From IMG/VR virus record IMGVR_UViG_3300036857_000274, positions 1-38,518 of that record: a DNA stretch of 38,518 nt, one strand, 5' to 3'. Shown here one piece after another: positions 6,866 through 13,769 of the stretch. Made by a program: the position numbers and the translations under genes. The notes below the pieces were generated by a model. That model had not been told where the DNA came from and did not search any database. It saw nothing but the letters and a program-made list of their open reading frames with translations. This DNA is from a virus. The stretch's first letter is position 1; each line of letters starts with the position of its first letter.

Positions 6866-7335
6866 GCGATCGCCTCGATCGCGACGAGCGAGCTCGCGGG
6901 CACGAGGTAGCAGGGGCGATCGAGATCGCCGCGCCAGTAGGCCTCCTGCTTGGCGTGGCCGACCCCGATCGCCCCGACGACCTCGAAGGTCGGATAGGTC
7001 CCGCGCACGAGCACGGCGACGTGGGCGTCGGGGTCGCTGCGGTGGATCGGCAGGCAGCCGTTCGGCAGGCGCGTGTGGCGGACTTCGAGCCGCGAGCCGC
7101 CAGCCGTGACGAGGTCGCCGTCGCTGCGGTTGAGCGAGAGCGTCGCGGGCCAGTAGATACCGAGGGCCTTCGCGACGACGCGCTCGGCGACCGCCCCATC
7201 GACGTGGGCGCCGAAGTGCGGGCGCACCTGCCCGTCGTCGTCGTGCAGTCCCTTCCAGATCACGTGCAGCCCGCGTCGGAAGCCGACGTGCGCGGCGACG
7301 TCGAACTCTGCCCAGCTGAGGCCGACGACGATCAC
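6862..7335 (-). CDS. Possible PD-(D/E)XK-like or hydrolase protein, 157 aa
   Basis: The start is taken at the GTG at 7335, overlapping the Rpf-like gene stop. The body has VGFRRGLHVIWKGL, then HVDGAVAERVVAKALGIYW, then SDGDLVTAGGSRLEVRHTRL, then HVAVLVRG, then FEVVGAIGVGHAKQEAYW and a final YLVPASSLV. The D...ExR spacing (GDLVTAGGSRLEVR) and the closing strand order resemble restriction-endonuclease-fold proteins seen in actinophages, with Arg in place of the usual Lys. This is a fold guess from motif order only. A longer reading from 7536 is antisense-like and was not used. Confidence 0.55.
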   Translation of the reverse strand: MIVVGLSWAEFDVAAHVGFRRGLHVIWKGLHDDDGQVRPHFGAHVDGAVAERVVAKALGIYWPATLSLNRSDGDLVTAGGSRLEVRHTRLPNGCLPIHRSDPDAHVAVLVRGTYPTFEVVGAIGVGHAKQEAYWRGDLDRPCYLVPASSLVAIEAIA

Positions 7336-7862
7336 AACCCGCACGGCTTTCGCGTGTTCGGCCACGGCCCGTAGCCGCGCCCGCTGTAGACGGCGACTTC
7401 CCCGACCGCCAGCTGCGCAGCTGCGGGCCAGTTCGAGGCCCAGCCGAAGCGCATGACGAGCGCGCGCCCGTAGGTCAGCTGGAACTGCCGATCCATCTGC
7501 AGCCCGCCCCAGTAGGGATCGCCCGAGTCGCGCCACGATCCCTCGCCCCCGTGGATGCAGAGCAGGTTCGCGCGCACGTTGCCGAGCGTCGAGATCGCGA
7601 CCCGTCGCCAGCGACGAGCGCGACGTGCGATCAGGAGCGCTCGACGCTCTGCGCGCCGCCAGCCGGCGAGCCGCCGCTGCGAGCGCTCGTGCTCGGCTTC
7701 GTAGCGCGCCTGCCAGTCCACCGGCGGCGGCGGCGGGTCGGTCGTCGTCGTGCCGCCCGTCGGCGGGTCCGGTTCAGCCTCGGTCGTCGCTGCAGCGATC
7801 GGGAGCGCGAGCACGACTGACGCGCCCGCTGCAGCGGCTGCACGCTGCGCCCGCGCTCTCAC
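7332..7862 (-). CDS. Rpf-like / transglycosylase-like secreted peptidoglycan hydrolase, 176 aa
   Basis: The N-terminus is a likely secretion signal: Arg/Ala-rich, then AGASVVLALPIAAA. A Thr/Pro-rich linker (TTTTDPPPPP) and a basic helical stretch follow. The C-terminal 75 residues carry the resuscitation-promoting-factor-like lysozyme fold: CIHGGEGSW with the catalytic Glu, then PYWGGLQMDRQFQ, and a final GPWPNTRKPCGL. It should cleave cell-wall glycan. Proteins of this exact style are frequent in actinomycetes including Thermoleophilia, which informs the host guess. Unusually, it opens the leftward early operon, far from the endolysin at 11796-12926. GTG start at 7862. Confidence 0.8.
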   Translation of the reverse strand: MRARAQRAAAAAGASVVLALPIAAATTEAEPDPPTGGTTTTDPPPPPVDWQARYEAEHERSQRRLAGWRRAERRALLIARRARRWRRVAISTLGNVRANLLCIHGGEGSWRDSGDPYWGGLQMDRQFQLTYGRALVMRFGWASNWPAAAQLAVGEVAVYSGRGYGPWPNTRKPCGL

Positions 7863-8035
7863 GCGGCCCCCGTAAACGCACTAACAAAGCGGGATTCCCG
7901 ATCGTCTACACTTTGGACGCGATCACGAGTGGACACGTCGGAACTGTAGGAGATAGATTCCCCCCACAGTCCCGACGTGAACGTCACGAGTGCTCGCGAC
8001 GGTTGGCAGATCGTTCCCGAGCAAGGAGGCTCTAG
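7863..8035 (+). promoter_or_regulatory. Divergent intergenic region between Rpf-like gene and recombinase
   Basis: The 173 bp separates the leftward early operon from the rightward recombinase gene, so promoters for both are expected here. It is less GC-rich than the surroundings. It holds the palindrome at 7934-7979 and the recombinase Shine-Dalgarno AAGGAGG about 6 nt before the GTG at 8036. No clean -35/-10 pair stands out by eye; TTGGAC at about 7913 is a weak candidate. Confidence 0.5.
7934..7979. other. 46-bp imperfect palindrome, candidate attP
   Basis: Arms CACGTCGGAACTGT (7934-7947) and ACAGTCCCGACGTG (7966-7979) are inverted repeats matching at 13 of 14 positions around an 18-bp spacer. 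It lies about 55 bp upstream of the serine recombinase. Large serine integrases use attP sites of about 50 bp with imperfect dyad symmetry, usually beside the int gene, so this is the best attP candidate. It could instead be an operator for the divergent promoters. Confidence 0.5.
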
Positions 8036-9475
8036 GTGTTCACGTTCGACGAGCTCATCCGCGTTTCGTCCATGAACGGGCGAGAGGAAAGCGCTGAGAG
8101 CACAAAGACGATCGACGACCAGCGACGCGGCAACCGCGACGCCGCGAAGGACGCAGGCGGTCAGATCGGCAAGACGTTCAAGCTGCTCGACCAGTCGGGT
8201 CGCACGATCCACGAGACGGGCGTGTACGAAACGCTCGTGCAGCGCGTGCGCGACGGCAAGAGTGACGGCGTCGTCGTCACCTACGGCGACCGCCTGACGC
8301 GCAACTGGCGCCGTGTCGGCGTCTTCTACGACGAACTCGAAGTAGCGGGCGGGCAGGTGATCATCGCCGGTCTGCCGGGCGTCGATTACCGGACCGCGAC
8401 CGGGCGCATGGTCACCGGGATGATGGCCGTCGTCTCGGACATGGTCGGCGCGACGGCCGCTGAGCGCGCGCGGCGGCTGATGGACGAGCAGATCGTGCTC
8501 GGCGTCCCGGCGAAGTGCCCCTACGGCTACCGCCGCAACGCGACCGAGTCGGGCCACAAGACGCTCGCCGACAAGCCCGCGAAGTCGCTCGTCCCCGACG
8601 AGCACACCGCGCCCGTCGTGCGCCGCATCTTCGACCTGCGCGATGCGGGGCAGTCGTGGGCGTCGATCCGTCGCACGCTCAACGACGCGGGCATCCCGTC
8701 GCCCTCGGGCGGCGCCTGGACGCACGGCACGCTGACCTCGATCATCCGGCGCGAGACGTACTGCGGCGTGCTGATCATCGGCAAGCGCCGCAACGAGCAC
8801 TCGCATGAAGCACTCGTCAGCCGGGCGCAGTGGCGGCGCGTGCAGCAGACCAAGCGCATCGCGGCGAGCAACCCCGGCAAGTACGTCGGTGGCCTCGGGA
8901 TGGGCCTCGTCAGCTGCTCGGGTTGCGGCAAGCCGCTCAGCGTTCGCGGCCTCGCGCCCGAGCACCGCAAGCCGGGCACGCGCGGGTCGCTCACCTACGG
9001 GTGCACCCGCACCTCGCGCGACGGCACCTGCCCGCGCCCCGTCTACGTCACGAAGCAGATCGTGGACGACTACATCGAGGACGAGCTTCGCGACGTGCTG
9101 CAGGACGCGCGACTCGACCTGATCGGGAACTCTCGCGACCTGCAGAAGCGCAGGGACGCTTGGCAGGCAGCGCGTGAGGACCGGGCGGCGTTCGTCGAAC
9201 TCGTGCCCGCGACCGACCCAGACTTCCTGCGGGGCAAGCAGGCGCGGGTAGAACGAGAGGCGCGAGCGCGTGCTGCCTACGAGGACCTTGCCGCCGAGGC
9301 CGACGCTGCCGAGCAGATTCCCGACCCGGCGGGCTACGACGCGCTCGATCTCGACGGCAAGCGTCAACTAGCCCGCCTGCTCATCGACGACGTCGTCGTC
9401 TCGCCGCCGTTCTCGCGCTCGCGTTACGCCGACGTCACCGAGCGGCTTGCGATTGACTGGAAGCGCGCCGCGTAG
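8036..9475 (+). CDS. int: Large serine recombinase / phage integrase, 479 aa
   Basis: Catalyses site-specific integration and, with a directionality factor, excision. The N-terminal resolvase domain has IRVSS with the nucleophilic Ser at about residue 11, TIDDQRRGN, and GDRLTRNW. Then comes the recombinase domain (PYGYRRN, then VVRRIFDLRDAGQSWASIRR with TLNDAGIPSPSGGAW). A zinc ribbon follows (VSCSGCGKPL, then YGCTRTSRDGTCPRP), then a helical C-terminal region. The length is typical of large serine integrases. GTG start with AAGGAGG about 6 nt upstream. This is one of only two convincing plus-strand genes and points to a temperate life style. Its last 108 bases overlap a leftward reading frame. 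Confidence 0.95.
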   Translation: MFTFDELIRVSSMNGREESAESTKTIDDQRRGNRDAAKDAGGQIGKTFKLLDQSGRTIHETGVYETLVQRVRDGKSDGVVVTYGDRLTRNWRRVGVFYDELEVAGGQVIIAGLPGVDYRTATGRMVTGMMAVVSDMVGATAAERARRLMDEQIVLGVPAKCPYGYRRNATESGHKTLADKPAKSLVPDEHTAPVVRRIFDLRDAGQSWASIRRTLNDAGIPSPSGGAWTHGTLTSIIRRETYCGVLIIGKRRNEHSHEALVSRAQWRRVQQTKRIAASNPGKYVGGLGMGLVSCSGCGKPLSVRGLAPEHRKPGTRGSLTYGCTRTSRDGTCPRPVYVTKQIVDDYIEDELRDVLQDARLDLIGNSRDLQKRRDAWQAAREDRAAFVELVPATDPDFLRGKQARVEREARARAAYEDLAAEADAAEQIPDPAGYDALDLDGKRQLARLLIDDVVVSPPFSRSRYADVTERLAIDWKRAA

Positions 9476-9601
9476 GCGGCGTGCCCCGCGTGGGCGTCGC
9501 TTGCCGGGTTCGGCGACAGCGACGTCCACATTCGGGAACTGGCGCGCAAGTACCTCTGCGAGCGCCCTCGCTGCTGTCTCGGGCGACGGGCGCTCGCTCA
9601 C
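9368..9601 (-). CDS. Small basic protein, 77 aa, convergent overlap with int
   Basis: GTG start at 9601 in GTGA overlap with the previous gene. The first 35 residues (PETAARALAEVLARQFPNVD then VAVAEPGK) look like a helix plus a strand. The rest is Arg-rich and lies antisense to the int 3' end, so it may be read-through rather than selected sequence. Candidates for the unknown recombination directionality factor lie among these tiny genes, but nothing identifies this one. Confidence 0.5.
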   Translation of the reverse strand: MSERPSPETAARALAEVLARQFPNVDVAVAEPGKRRPRGARRLRGALPVNRKPLGDVGVTRARERRRDDDVVDEQAG

Positions 9602-9822
9602 AGTGCGACCTCTACTTCCTCGGCTTCGACGGCGACTGCGACCTGCTGACGCTCGACCGGGACCGTGACGAGCGGCGCGTCGAAGGCGTCGTCGGGCAGG
9701 TCGAGCTTCAAGCGCACGACCGCCTCGTCGTAGTCGAGCGCGGGTCGCCGGCGGGTCACGCGACGCGCGCCGACGGTGCCGTTCTGCTTGCGCACGAGCA
9801 CGAGGTAGCAGCGCACGATCAC
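9598..9822 (-). CDS. Hypothetical protein, 74 aa
   Basis: GTG start at 9822, overlapping the stop of the 35-aa gene. Beta-rich sequence (IVRCYLVLVRKQNGT; AVVRLKLDLPDDAF) ending with an acidic valine-rich tail (VAVAVEAEEVEVAL). Not recognised. Part of the short leftward operon after the Cro-like gene. Confidence 0.55.
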   Translation of the reverse strand: MIVRCYLVLVRKQNGTVGARRVTRRRPALDYDEAVVRLKLDLPDDAFDAPLVTVPVERQQVAVAVEAEEVEVAL

Positions 9823-9926
9823 GCGAGCTCCTGCCAGTAGGGCGAGCCGAGGCAGTGCCGCAACCCGGCGCGCGTCTCGACGACGACGACTCGCTTCGTC
9901 GGCACGTGCTCGAAGCGGATGCTCAC
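9819..9926 (-). CDS. Tiny hypothetical protein, 35 aa
   Basis: GTG at 9926 overlaps the preceding stop, and TGA at 9819-9821 overlaps the next GTG. The peptide begins VSIRFEHVPTKRVVVVETRA and ends SPYWQELA. It is short, but both ends follow the 4-nt overlap rule used throughout the operon, which supports it as a real gene. Function unknown. Confidence 0.5.
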   Translation of the reverse strand: MSIRFEHVPTKRVVVVETRAGLRHCLGSPYWQELA

Positions 9927-10222
9927 GAGGCGCGCCGCCGGTAGTCGTCGAGGCAGATCACGTTGCCGACGCGCGCGTCGAGTTCACCCGGCGGCGAGAG
10001 GCAGTCGGCGCAGCGCCAGTGGACGCCGTCCCAGCGCGCGTCCTCGTCGAGCACGAAGCGGTGACAGCCGCCGCACTCGACGTAGAGGTCGATCATGCGC
10101 CCGTTGTCGAGGAACATGCCCGCAGGCGGCTCGCTCAGACGGCGGCGGCGCGGCGAGTCGTCGTGCGCGGTCACGATCAGCAGCAGCGCGAGCGCGGCGA
10201 TCAGCAGCAGCCAGGCGATCAC
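9923..10222 (-). CDS. Membrane-anchored zinc-ribbon protein, 99 aa
   Basis: Residues 2-18 (IAWLLLIAALALLLIVT) form one hydrophobic transmembrane helix. After a charged linker there is VECGGCHRFV then WRCADCLSPP, a two-knuckle zinc ribbon. The topology suggests a cytoplasmic ribbon held at the membrane. It lies in the small leftward operon after the Cro-like regulator. Role unknown; superinfection exclusion is one possibility for a membrane protein in a lysogeny region, but nothing in the sequence proves it. Confidence 0.65.
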   Translation of the reverse strand: MIAWLLLIAALALLLIVTAHDDSPRRRRLSEPPAGMFLDNGRMIDLYVECGGCHRFVLDEDARWDGVHWRCADCLSPPGELDARVGNVICLDDYRRRAS

Positions 10223-10365
10223 TTCGCTAGCCCTTCGCGCCTGCGCCGCTCGCGCAGCTGCAGCGCATCGACGACCATCTGCGTGATCCAGGCGGCGTGC
10301 TCGAAGCGGTCGATCGGCGACCAGGCGCAGCAGGCCTTGAGCACGCGCTCGCTCGTCGAGCTCAC
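10219..10365 (-). CDS. Hypothetical protein, 48 aa
   Basis: GTG at 10365 is in GTGA overlap with the Cro-like gene stop. The peptide contains VLKACCAWSPIDRFEHAAWI and a helical basic end (LQLRERRRREGLAK). Small helical protein; function unknown. The longer frame from 10509 is the shadow of the HTH gene. Confidence 0.5.
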   Translation of the reverse strand: MSSTSERVLKACCAWSPIDRFEHAAWITQMVVDALQLRERRRREGLAK

Positions 10366-10622
10366 GCTGCCCGCCCCCGTCTGCGCGCGCGCCGCCGCCG
10401 CCAGCGCTCGTCTTGGGCCAACTCGTGGAGCGCGTCGAAGGTCAGCGGCAGGTGCATGGCGATCCGTTCCAGCACCTCGTCGCTGGGCACGTTCTCGCCC
10501 GACTCCCACGCCTGCTCGGCCCGTTCACTGACTCCGGTCTTGTCAGCGAGCTTCTTCTGCGAGAGGTAGATCGACTCTCTCGACGCGCGGATCGTTTCAC
10601 TCAGGCGGCGCGCTCGTGCCAC
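10362..10622 (-). CDS. XRE/Cro-like HTH protein, 86 aa
   Basis: A single helix-turn-helix domain fills residues 10-70 (LSQKKLADKTGVSERAEQAW, then ENVPSDEVLERIAMHLPL). The C-terminus is strongly basic. It is transcribed away from the larger repressor at 10760, the classic divergent arrangement of a lysis/lysogeny switch, so it probably acts as Cro or as an activator of the leftward genes. GTG start at 10622. Confidence 0.85.
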   Translation of the reverse strand: MARARRLSETIRASRESIYLSQKKLADKTGVSERAEQAWESGENVPSDEVLERIAMHLPLTFDALHELAQDERWRRRRARRRGRAA

Positions 10623-10759
10623 GATCGAGCGAGTCTAGGACGTCACTCAGGCGACCGCAAGTCCCCCGAAGTGCGACACGAAGCAGAGCACGAAGTGGAC
10701 ATTAGGCGGCACGACTGCTTCAATCCCCAGAGCAGTCAGCGATTCCAGGGTGGCTGGTC
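10623..10759. promoter_or_regulatory. Divergent switch region
   Basis: The 137 bp lies between the Cro-like gene (leftward) and the repressor (rightward) and should hold both promoters and their operators. It contains an inverted repeat GACTGCT (10713-10719) / AGCAGTC (10731-10737) with an 11-bp spacer, about 25 bp before the repressor start, a plausible operator. No second copy of this repeat was found in the region. Confidence 0.55.
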
Positions 10760-11275
10760 TTGCCGAGAGGGACAGCGAAAAAAAATACTTCACGGGCGAC
10801 GCGAGCGCCGTATGCAGACTTCGGTGCTCGTCTTCGAGACGCACGTAAGTCCGCTGGACTCACTGTCGATGAACTCAGCGAGCAGACGGGTGCGTCGCGT
10901 CGATCTATTCAACGATGGGAACGAGGGCTGCGCTTACCGCGCTACGCAATGCCTCAGCTGTCGGTCGTTCTCAACGTCGATCCTCATTGGCTTCTGACCG
11001 GTGAATATCGCGAGGGTGATTTCGGGACAGCAGTTGCGAAGCTTGACGCGCTCGACGTCTCGCTAGCGCAGGCGGTCACAATTGCCACTGCGACGTGGGC
11101 CGAGGTACGCAAAGACCTCGCGGCGATCTCGAAGGACGTCGCCTCGGTCGCTAAATGGATCGCCGCAGTCGATCGCCGCCTGGAACTGATCGAAAGGCGC
11201 GGCGAGCAGCTGCTCGATCTGAACGGCGAAGGCGCGAAGCAGTCGCGACCACGGCGCACTTCGACGCGCGCTTAG
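10760..11275 (+). CDS. XRE-family repressor (CI-like), 171 aa
   Basis: The HTH domain lies at roughly residues 20-80 (FGARLRDARKSAGLTVDELS, SRRSIQRWERGLRLPRYAMP, PHWLLTG). A long helical C-terminal part (about 85-155) has coiled-coil-like heptads (VRKDLAAISKDVASVAKWI), likely for dimerisation. No peptidase Ser/Lys pair is visible, so it is not an obvious self-cleaving LexA-type repressor. The frame opens with TTG at 10760, and codons 7-9 lie in an eight-A tract. A GTG at 10750 is in another frame, so the true start is uncertain. Its 3' end overlaps a leftward frame by 125 bp. Confidence 0.85.
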   Translation: MPRGTAKKNTSRATRAPYADFGARLRDARKSAGLTVDELSEQTGASRRSIQRWERGLRLPRYAMPQLSVVLNVDPHWLLTGEYREGDFGTAVAKLDALDVSLAQAVTIATATWAEVRKDLAAISKDVASVAKWIAAVDRRLELIERRGEQLLDLNGEGAKQSRPRRTSTRA

Positions 11276-11459
11276 GCTGAGTGAGCTCGCGTGAGCGAAC
11301 GAGGAAGGCATCGACCTCGGCGGCGAGTGCGCGGGCCTGATCGCAGAGCGTCGCGCTCTCAGCGACCAGCGCGTCTCGTTCGACGACCGCCGCTTTCAGG
11401 GCAGCCGCAAGCGCGGGGCTAACAGCGAGGCGTTCGATTCGCGCACGCGGGTGGTTCAC
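11151..11459 (-). CDS. Possible helical protein, 102 aa, convergent with repressor
   Basis: GTG at 11459 follows a GGGGGGAG stretch. The first 60 residues (RIERLAVSPALAAALKAAVV, then ATLCDQARALAAEVDAFLV) look like a genuine helical, coiled-coil-prone protein. The last 40 residues are antisense to the repressor and have the Arg-rich character of a shadow frame. It may be a real leftward gene downstream of nothing else obvious, or chance. Confidence 0.35.
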   Translation of the reverse strand: MNHPRARIERLAVSPALAAALKAAVVERDALVAESATLCDQARALAAEVDAFLVRSRELTQPKRASKCAVVATASRLRRSDRAAARRAFRSVPGGDRLRRSI

Positions 11460-11795
11460 GGCGGCTCCCCCCGCACTTTGAGTGCTGCTTTTCCGGGTCC
11501 CCTCGCACCCCAGCCAGACGCCAGACTTGCGGCCGAATCTACCACTGCCGGTAGCCCGGCTCAAGGGCCGCAGCGGGGTCGAAAAGCCGCAAACAGCGGA
11601 CGCCGGATCACTCGGTCGAGGGATGCACGCGGCGCTGCTGAGGTCATAGCGTCCCGCGCAGAGGGGAGGGGGTCGCGCGCGAGCTCACGTAAGCGGCGGA
11701 ACCGAGAGCATCGCGCGCGCCCCCCGCGCAGCACTGTAGAGACGGCGACGGCCCGCCGAGGCGGGCCGTCAGGAGAAAGAAGTACAGCTGCGAGT
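11460..11795. other. Intergenic region holding the structural-operon terminator
   Basis: The 336 bp carries no convincing gene on either strand; the frames present are Arg/Ser/Ala-rich and lack typical protein composition. It contains the hairpin at 11747-11770 just past the endolysin stop, and presumably a promoter for the leftward frame starting at 11459. No repeat or tRNA was recognised. Confidence 0.5.
11747..11770 (-). terminator. Hairpin terminator after the endolysin gene
   Basis: GACGGCCCGC and GCGGGCCGTC form a perfect 10-bp stem with a CGAG tetraloop, 26 bp after the last structural gene stop. There is no clear U-tract on either side, as is common for terminators of high-GC actinobacteria. 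Confidence 0.8.
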
Positions 11796-12926
11796 CTACG
11801 GGAGCAGCGGCGGGCGCACGACCTTGAGCAAGTCGCTGCGGTAGTGCAGCGCGACCGAGTAGGGCGCGGCCTCTGACCCGTGCGAGCACCACTTCGACGA
11901 GTCGCCGTCGCCGCCCGCGTAGCAGGTGGCGACGTGCTCGGTGTTGCTCAGCGACGAGCCGTAGATCGCCAGGTCACCGACGAGGTAGTTCGGGTGACAT
12001 TCGGGGTTGTTGACGAGCGTGCCCGTGTAGCCCGCGCCGTTGTAGCCGTTGTCGTTCGGGTCCGGCACGGCGATTCCGGTCTGCTTGCGCGCCCAGTAGT
12101 AGGTGCAGGTCGCGTGCTCGGAACAGTCGGCGGTGAAGCCCGGCTCGGGCGCCTTGCCGAGCGACTGCATCGGGCGCACCTGCGCGTAGTGAATCTGCGG
12201 CTCGCTTCCGATCGACCGCTGACAGTAGTCGCTCATCGCGTTGCGCACGCGCTGCTTCTTCTGATCGGGCGTCTCGCCCGCCGGCGGGCCGCTCGACGAG
12301 TCGTCGTCGTCGTCCTTCGGCGGCGGGTGGTCCTCCGTCCACGCCTGGTAGTAGTCCTCAAGCAGCGACTGGCTCGTCGGGTCGCAAATCCACTCGCCCG
12401 CGTGCGGCGAGCCGTCGGGCACCTTGCCGTACAGCAGCGCGTGGAAGGTGCGCTCGTTGAGCGTGCCCGAGCCGTCGCCGGTGCCGAGCGCCGCGCGCAG
12501 GCCATCGACGCCGGGACCCGAACCGGTCGGGCCGGTCGCGCCATGGGCGAAGGCGTCGGTGTACTCGGTCGTGAACTCCTGCCAGCGCCAGAAGCCCGCG
12601 CGCGAGAGCATCCGCTTGTAGGCCTTGACGTCCTTGCCGTCGCTCTGCGTCTTCTGCTTCGGGTTGTCGGGCGCGTACAGCGTCCGCGTCATGCGCGAGG
12701 TGTTGCTCGGGCGCGGGCCGGGGCCGATCACCCACGGCAGCAGCGGCGCAGCTGCTGGATCGACGCTGCGCGTCGTGCGGTCTTCGAGCCAGTGCCAGAA
12801 CGCTTCGAGTGCGTCGTCGAGCCACGGCGGCGGCTCGCTGTAGGTCGCCGAGACGCGGTCGCCGACCTCGGGCGCAGGCAGGTCGCGCCAGTCGTCGATC
12901 GCGCCGTCGCGTCGTGCTCGTCTCAT
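11796..12926 (-). CDS. Endolysin candidate, NlpC/P60- or CHAP-like peptidase, 376 aa
   Basis: Residues about 60-190 resemble a peptidoglycan-binding-like region (LYAPDNPKQKTQSDGKDVKA, GVDGLRAALGTGDGSGTLNE). An Asp/Ser/Pro linker follows (KDDDDDSSSGPP). The C-terminal part has TADCSEHATCTYYWARKQTG with the candidate catalytic Cys, then VGDLAIYGSSLSNTEHVATC with the partner His, the order seen in NlpC/P60 and CHAP cysteine peptidases. It has no signal peptide. It is the last gene of the structural operon, the usual lysis position, and is followed by a terminator. ATG at 12926 has GAAGGAGG upstream. No holin is adjacent. Confidence 0.75.
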   Translation of the reverse strand: MRRARRDGAIDDWRDLPAPEVGDRVSATYSEPPPWLDDALEAFWHWLEDRTTRSVDPAAAPLLPWVIGPGPRPSNTSRMTRTLYAPDNPKQKTQSDGKDVKAYKRMLSRAGFWRWQEFTTEYTDAFAHGATGPTGSGPGVDGLRAALGTGDGSGTLNERTFHALLYGKVPDGSPHAGEWICDPTSQSLLEDYYQAWTEDHPPPKDDDDDSSSGPPAGETPDQKKQRVRNAMSDYCQRSIGSEPQIHYAQVRPMQSLGKAPEPGFTADCSEHATCTYYWARKQTGIAVPDPNDNGYNGAGYTGTLVNNPECHPNYLVGDLAIYGSSLSNTEHVATCYAGGDGDSSKWCSHGSEAAPYSVALHYRSDLLKVVRPPLLP

Positions 12927-12942
12927 CGGGCCTCCTTCGAGC

Positions 12943-13740
12943 TCAGGTCTTGATCAGGCAGTTGGCGACGAAGCAGGGGTGGACGGTGTTGTGTGGCTGG
13001 TCGCCTCCATCGAGGGCGATATCGAGCGCCGGGATCGGCTGAGCGGGGATCGCCAGGGAAGGGACCGCGTGCTGATGGGCGGCGCCCGCAGGCTGGTCAG
13101 CCCAGTTGGCCGCCATGTGAATCTGATTCGGGTAGCCCGCCGGGTCGGGTGCCGAGGCGTATGCCGCCCCGCCGCGCGCGTCCATCAGGAAGCCGACGTT
13201 GGCGACTGAGGTGTGCTGGTGGTTGACGTTGCCGCTGCCGGTCGTCCCGGCGTTGGTCGAGTGCGCGGCGAGGCTGCCCGCGCTCGTCTTGCCCCCGTGC
13301 TGATGCTTCGGCATCTCGCCCGCGCTGATCACGTGCGATTCCTCGCCGGGCTTCGCGCCAAGTGCGCGCGTGCTCAGACCGGTGCCAGCGCCCGCGCCCA
13401 TCGGCGAACGCCCGCGCGAGTCGGGCAGGTTGAACGTCGTCGAGCCGTCGCCTGCGCCGTGCGCGGTGCCGACCTTCGCGAACAGTGCCGCGTAGGTCGA
13501 GCGCGAGACAGCGCGTCCGTCGCAGAGCAGCCAGCCGGGGCACTGCGTGTCCTCGCTGCCAGCGGCGACCGGATAGCCGACCCATTTCAGATCGCCGGAG
13601 TCAGCCTTCGGCGGCGTCGCCGCCTGCAACTGCCCGAGCACGACTTCGAGCCGGTCGGCGAGCTCCTTCATATCGACGGGCACGTCTGCCGGGTCCGTTT
13701 CAGCGGGGTACGGCAGATTGAAGATGGCCGTCTGGCCCAT
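12943..13740 (-). CDS. Tail collar / microcystin-dependent-type tail tip protein, 265 aa
   Basis: The N-terminus (TAIFNLPYPAETDPADVPVD, then ADRLEVVLGQLQ) is the phage adaptor type. Next comes the collar domain: GYPVAAGSE, then CPGWLLCDGRAVSRSTYAAL, FAKVGTAHGAGDGSTTFNLP, DSRGRSPMGAG. The C-terminus has EMPKHQHGG and further His-x-His motifs (NHQHTS, AHQHAVPS) that typically bind metal in fibre tips, and closes with GGDQPHNTVHPCFVANCLI. It probably takes part in host adsorption. It follows gpI in the baseplate cluster. Confidence 0.85.
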   Translation of the reverse strand: MGQTAIFNLPYPAETDPADVPVDMKELADRLEVVLGQLQAATPPKADSGDLKWVGYPVAAGSEDTQCPGWLLCDGRAVSRSTYAALFAKVGTAHGAGDGSTTFNLPDSRGRSPMGAGAGTGLSTRALGAKPGEESHVISAGEMPKHQHGGKTSAGSLAAHSTNAGTTGSGNVNHQHTSVANVGFLMDARGGAAYASAPDPAGYPNQIHMAANWADQPAGAAHQHAVPSLAIPAQPIPALDIALDGGDQPHNTVHPCFVANCLIKT

Positions 13741-13769
13741 CGGTCCCCCTCTCGTGAGGTCGTGTCGGG

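Noticed and set aside
11644-11892. Minus-strand frame across the terminator hairpin
   Set aside because: It spans the hairpin and the endolysin 3' end in another frame, and has no protein-like composition.
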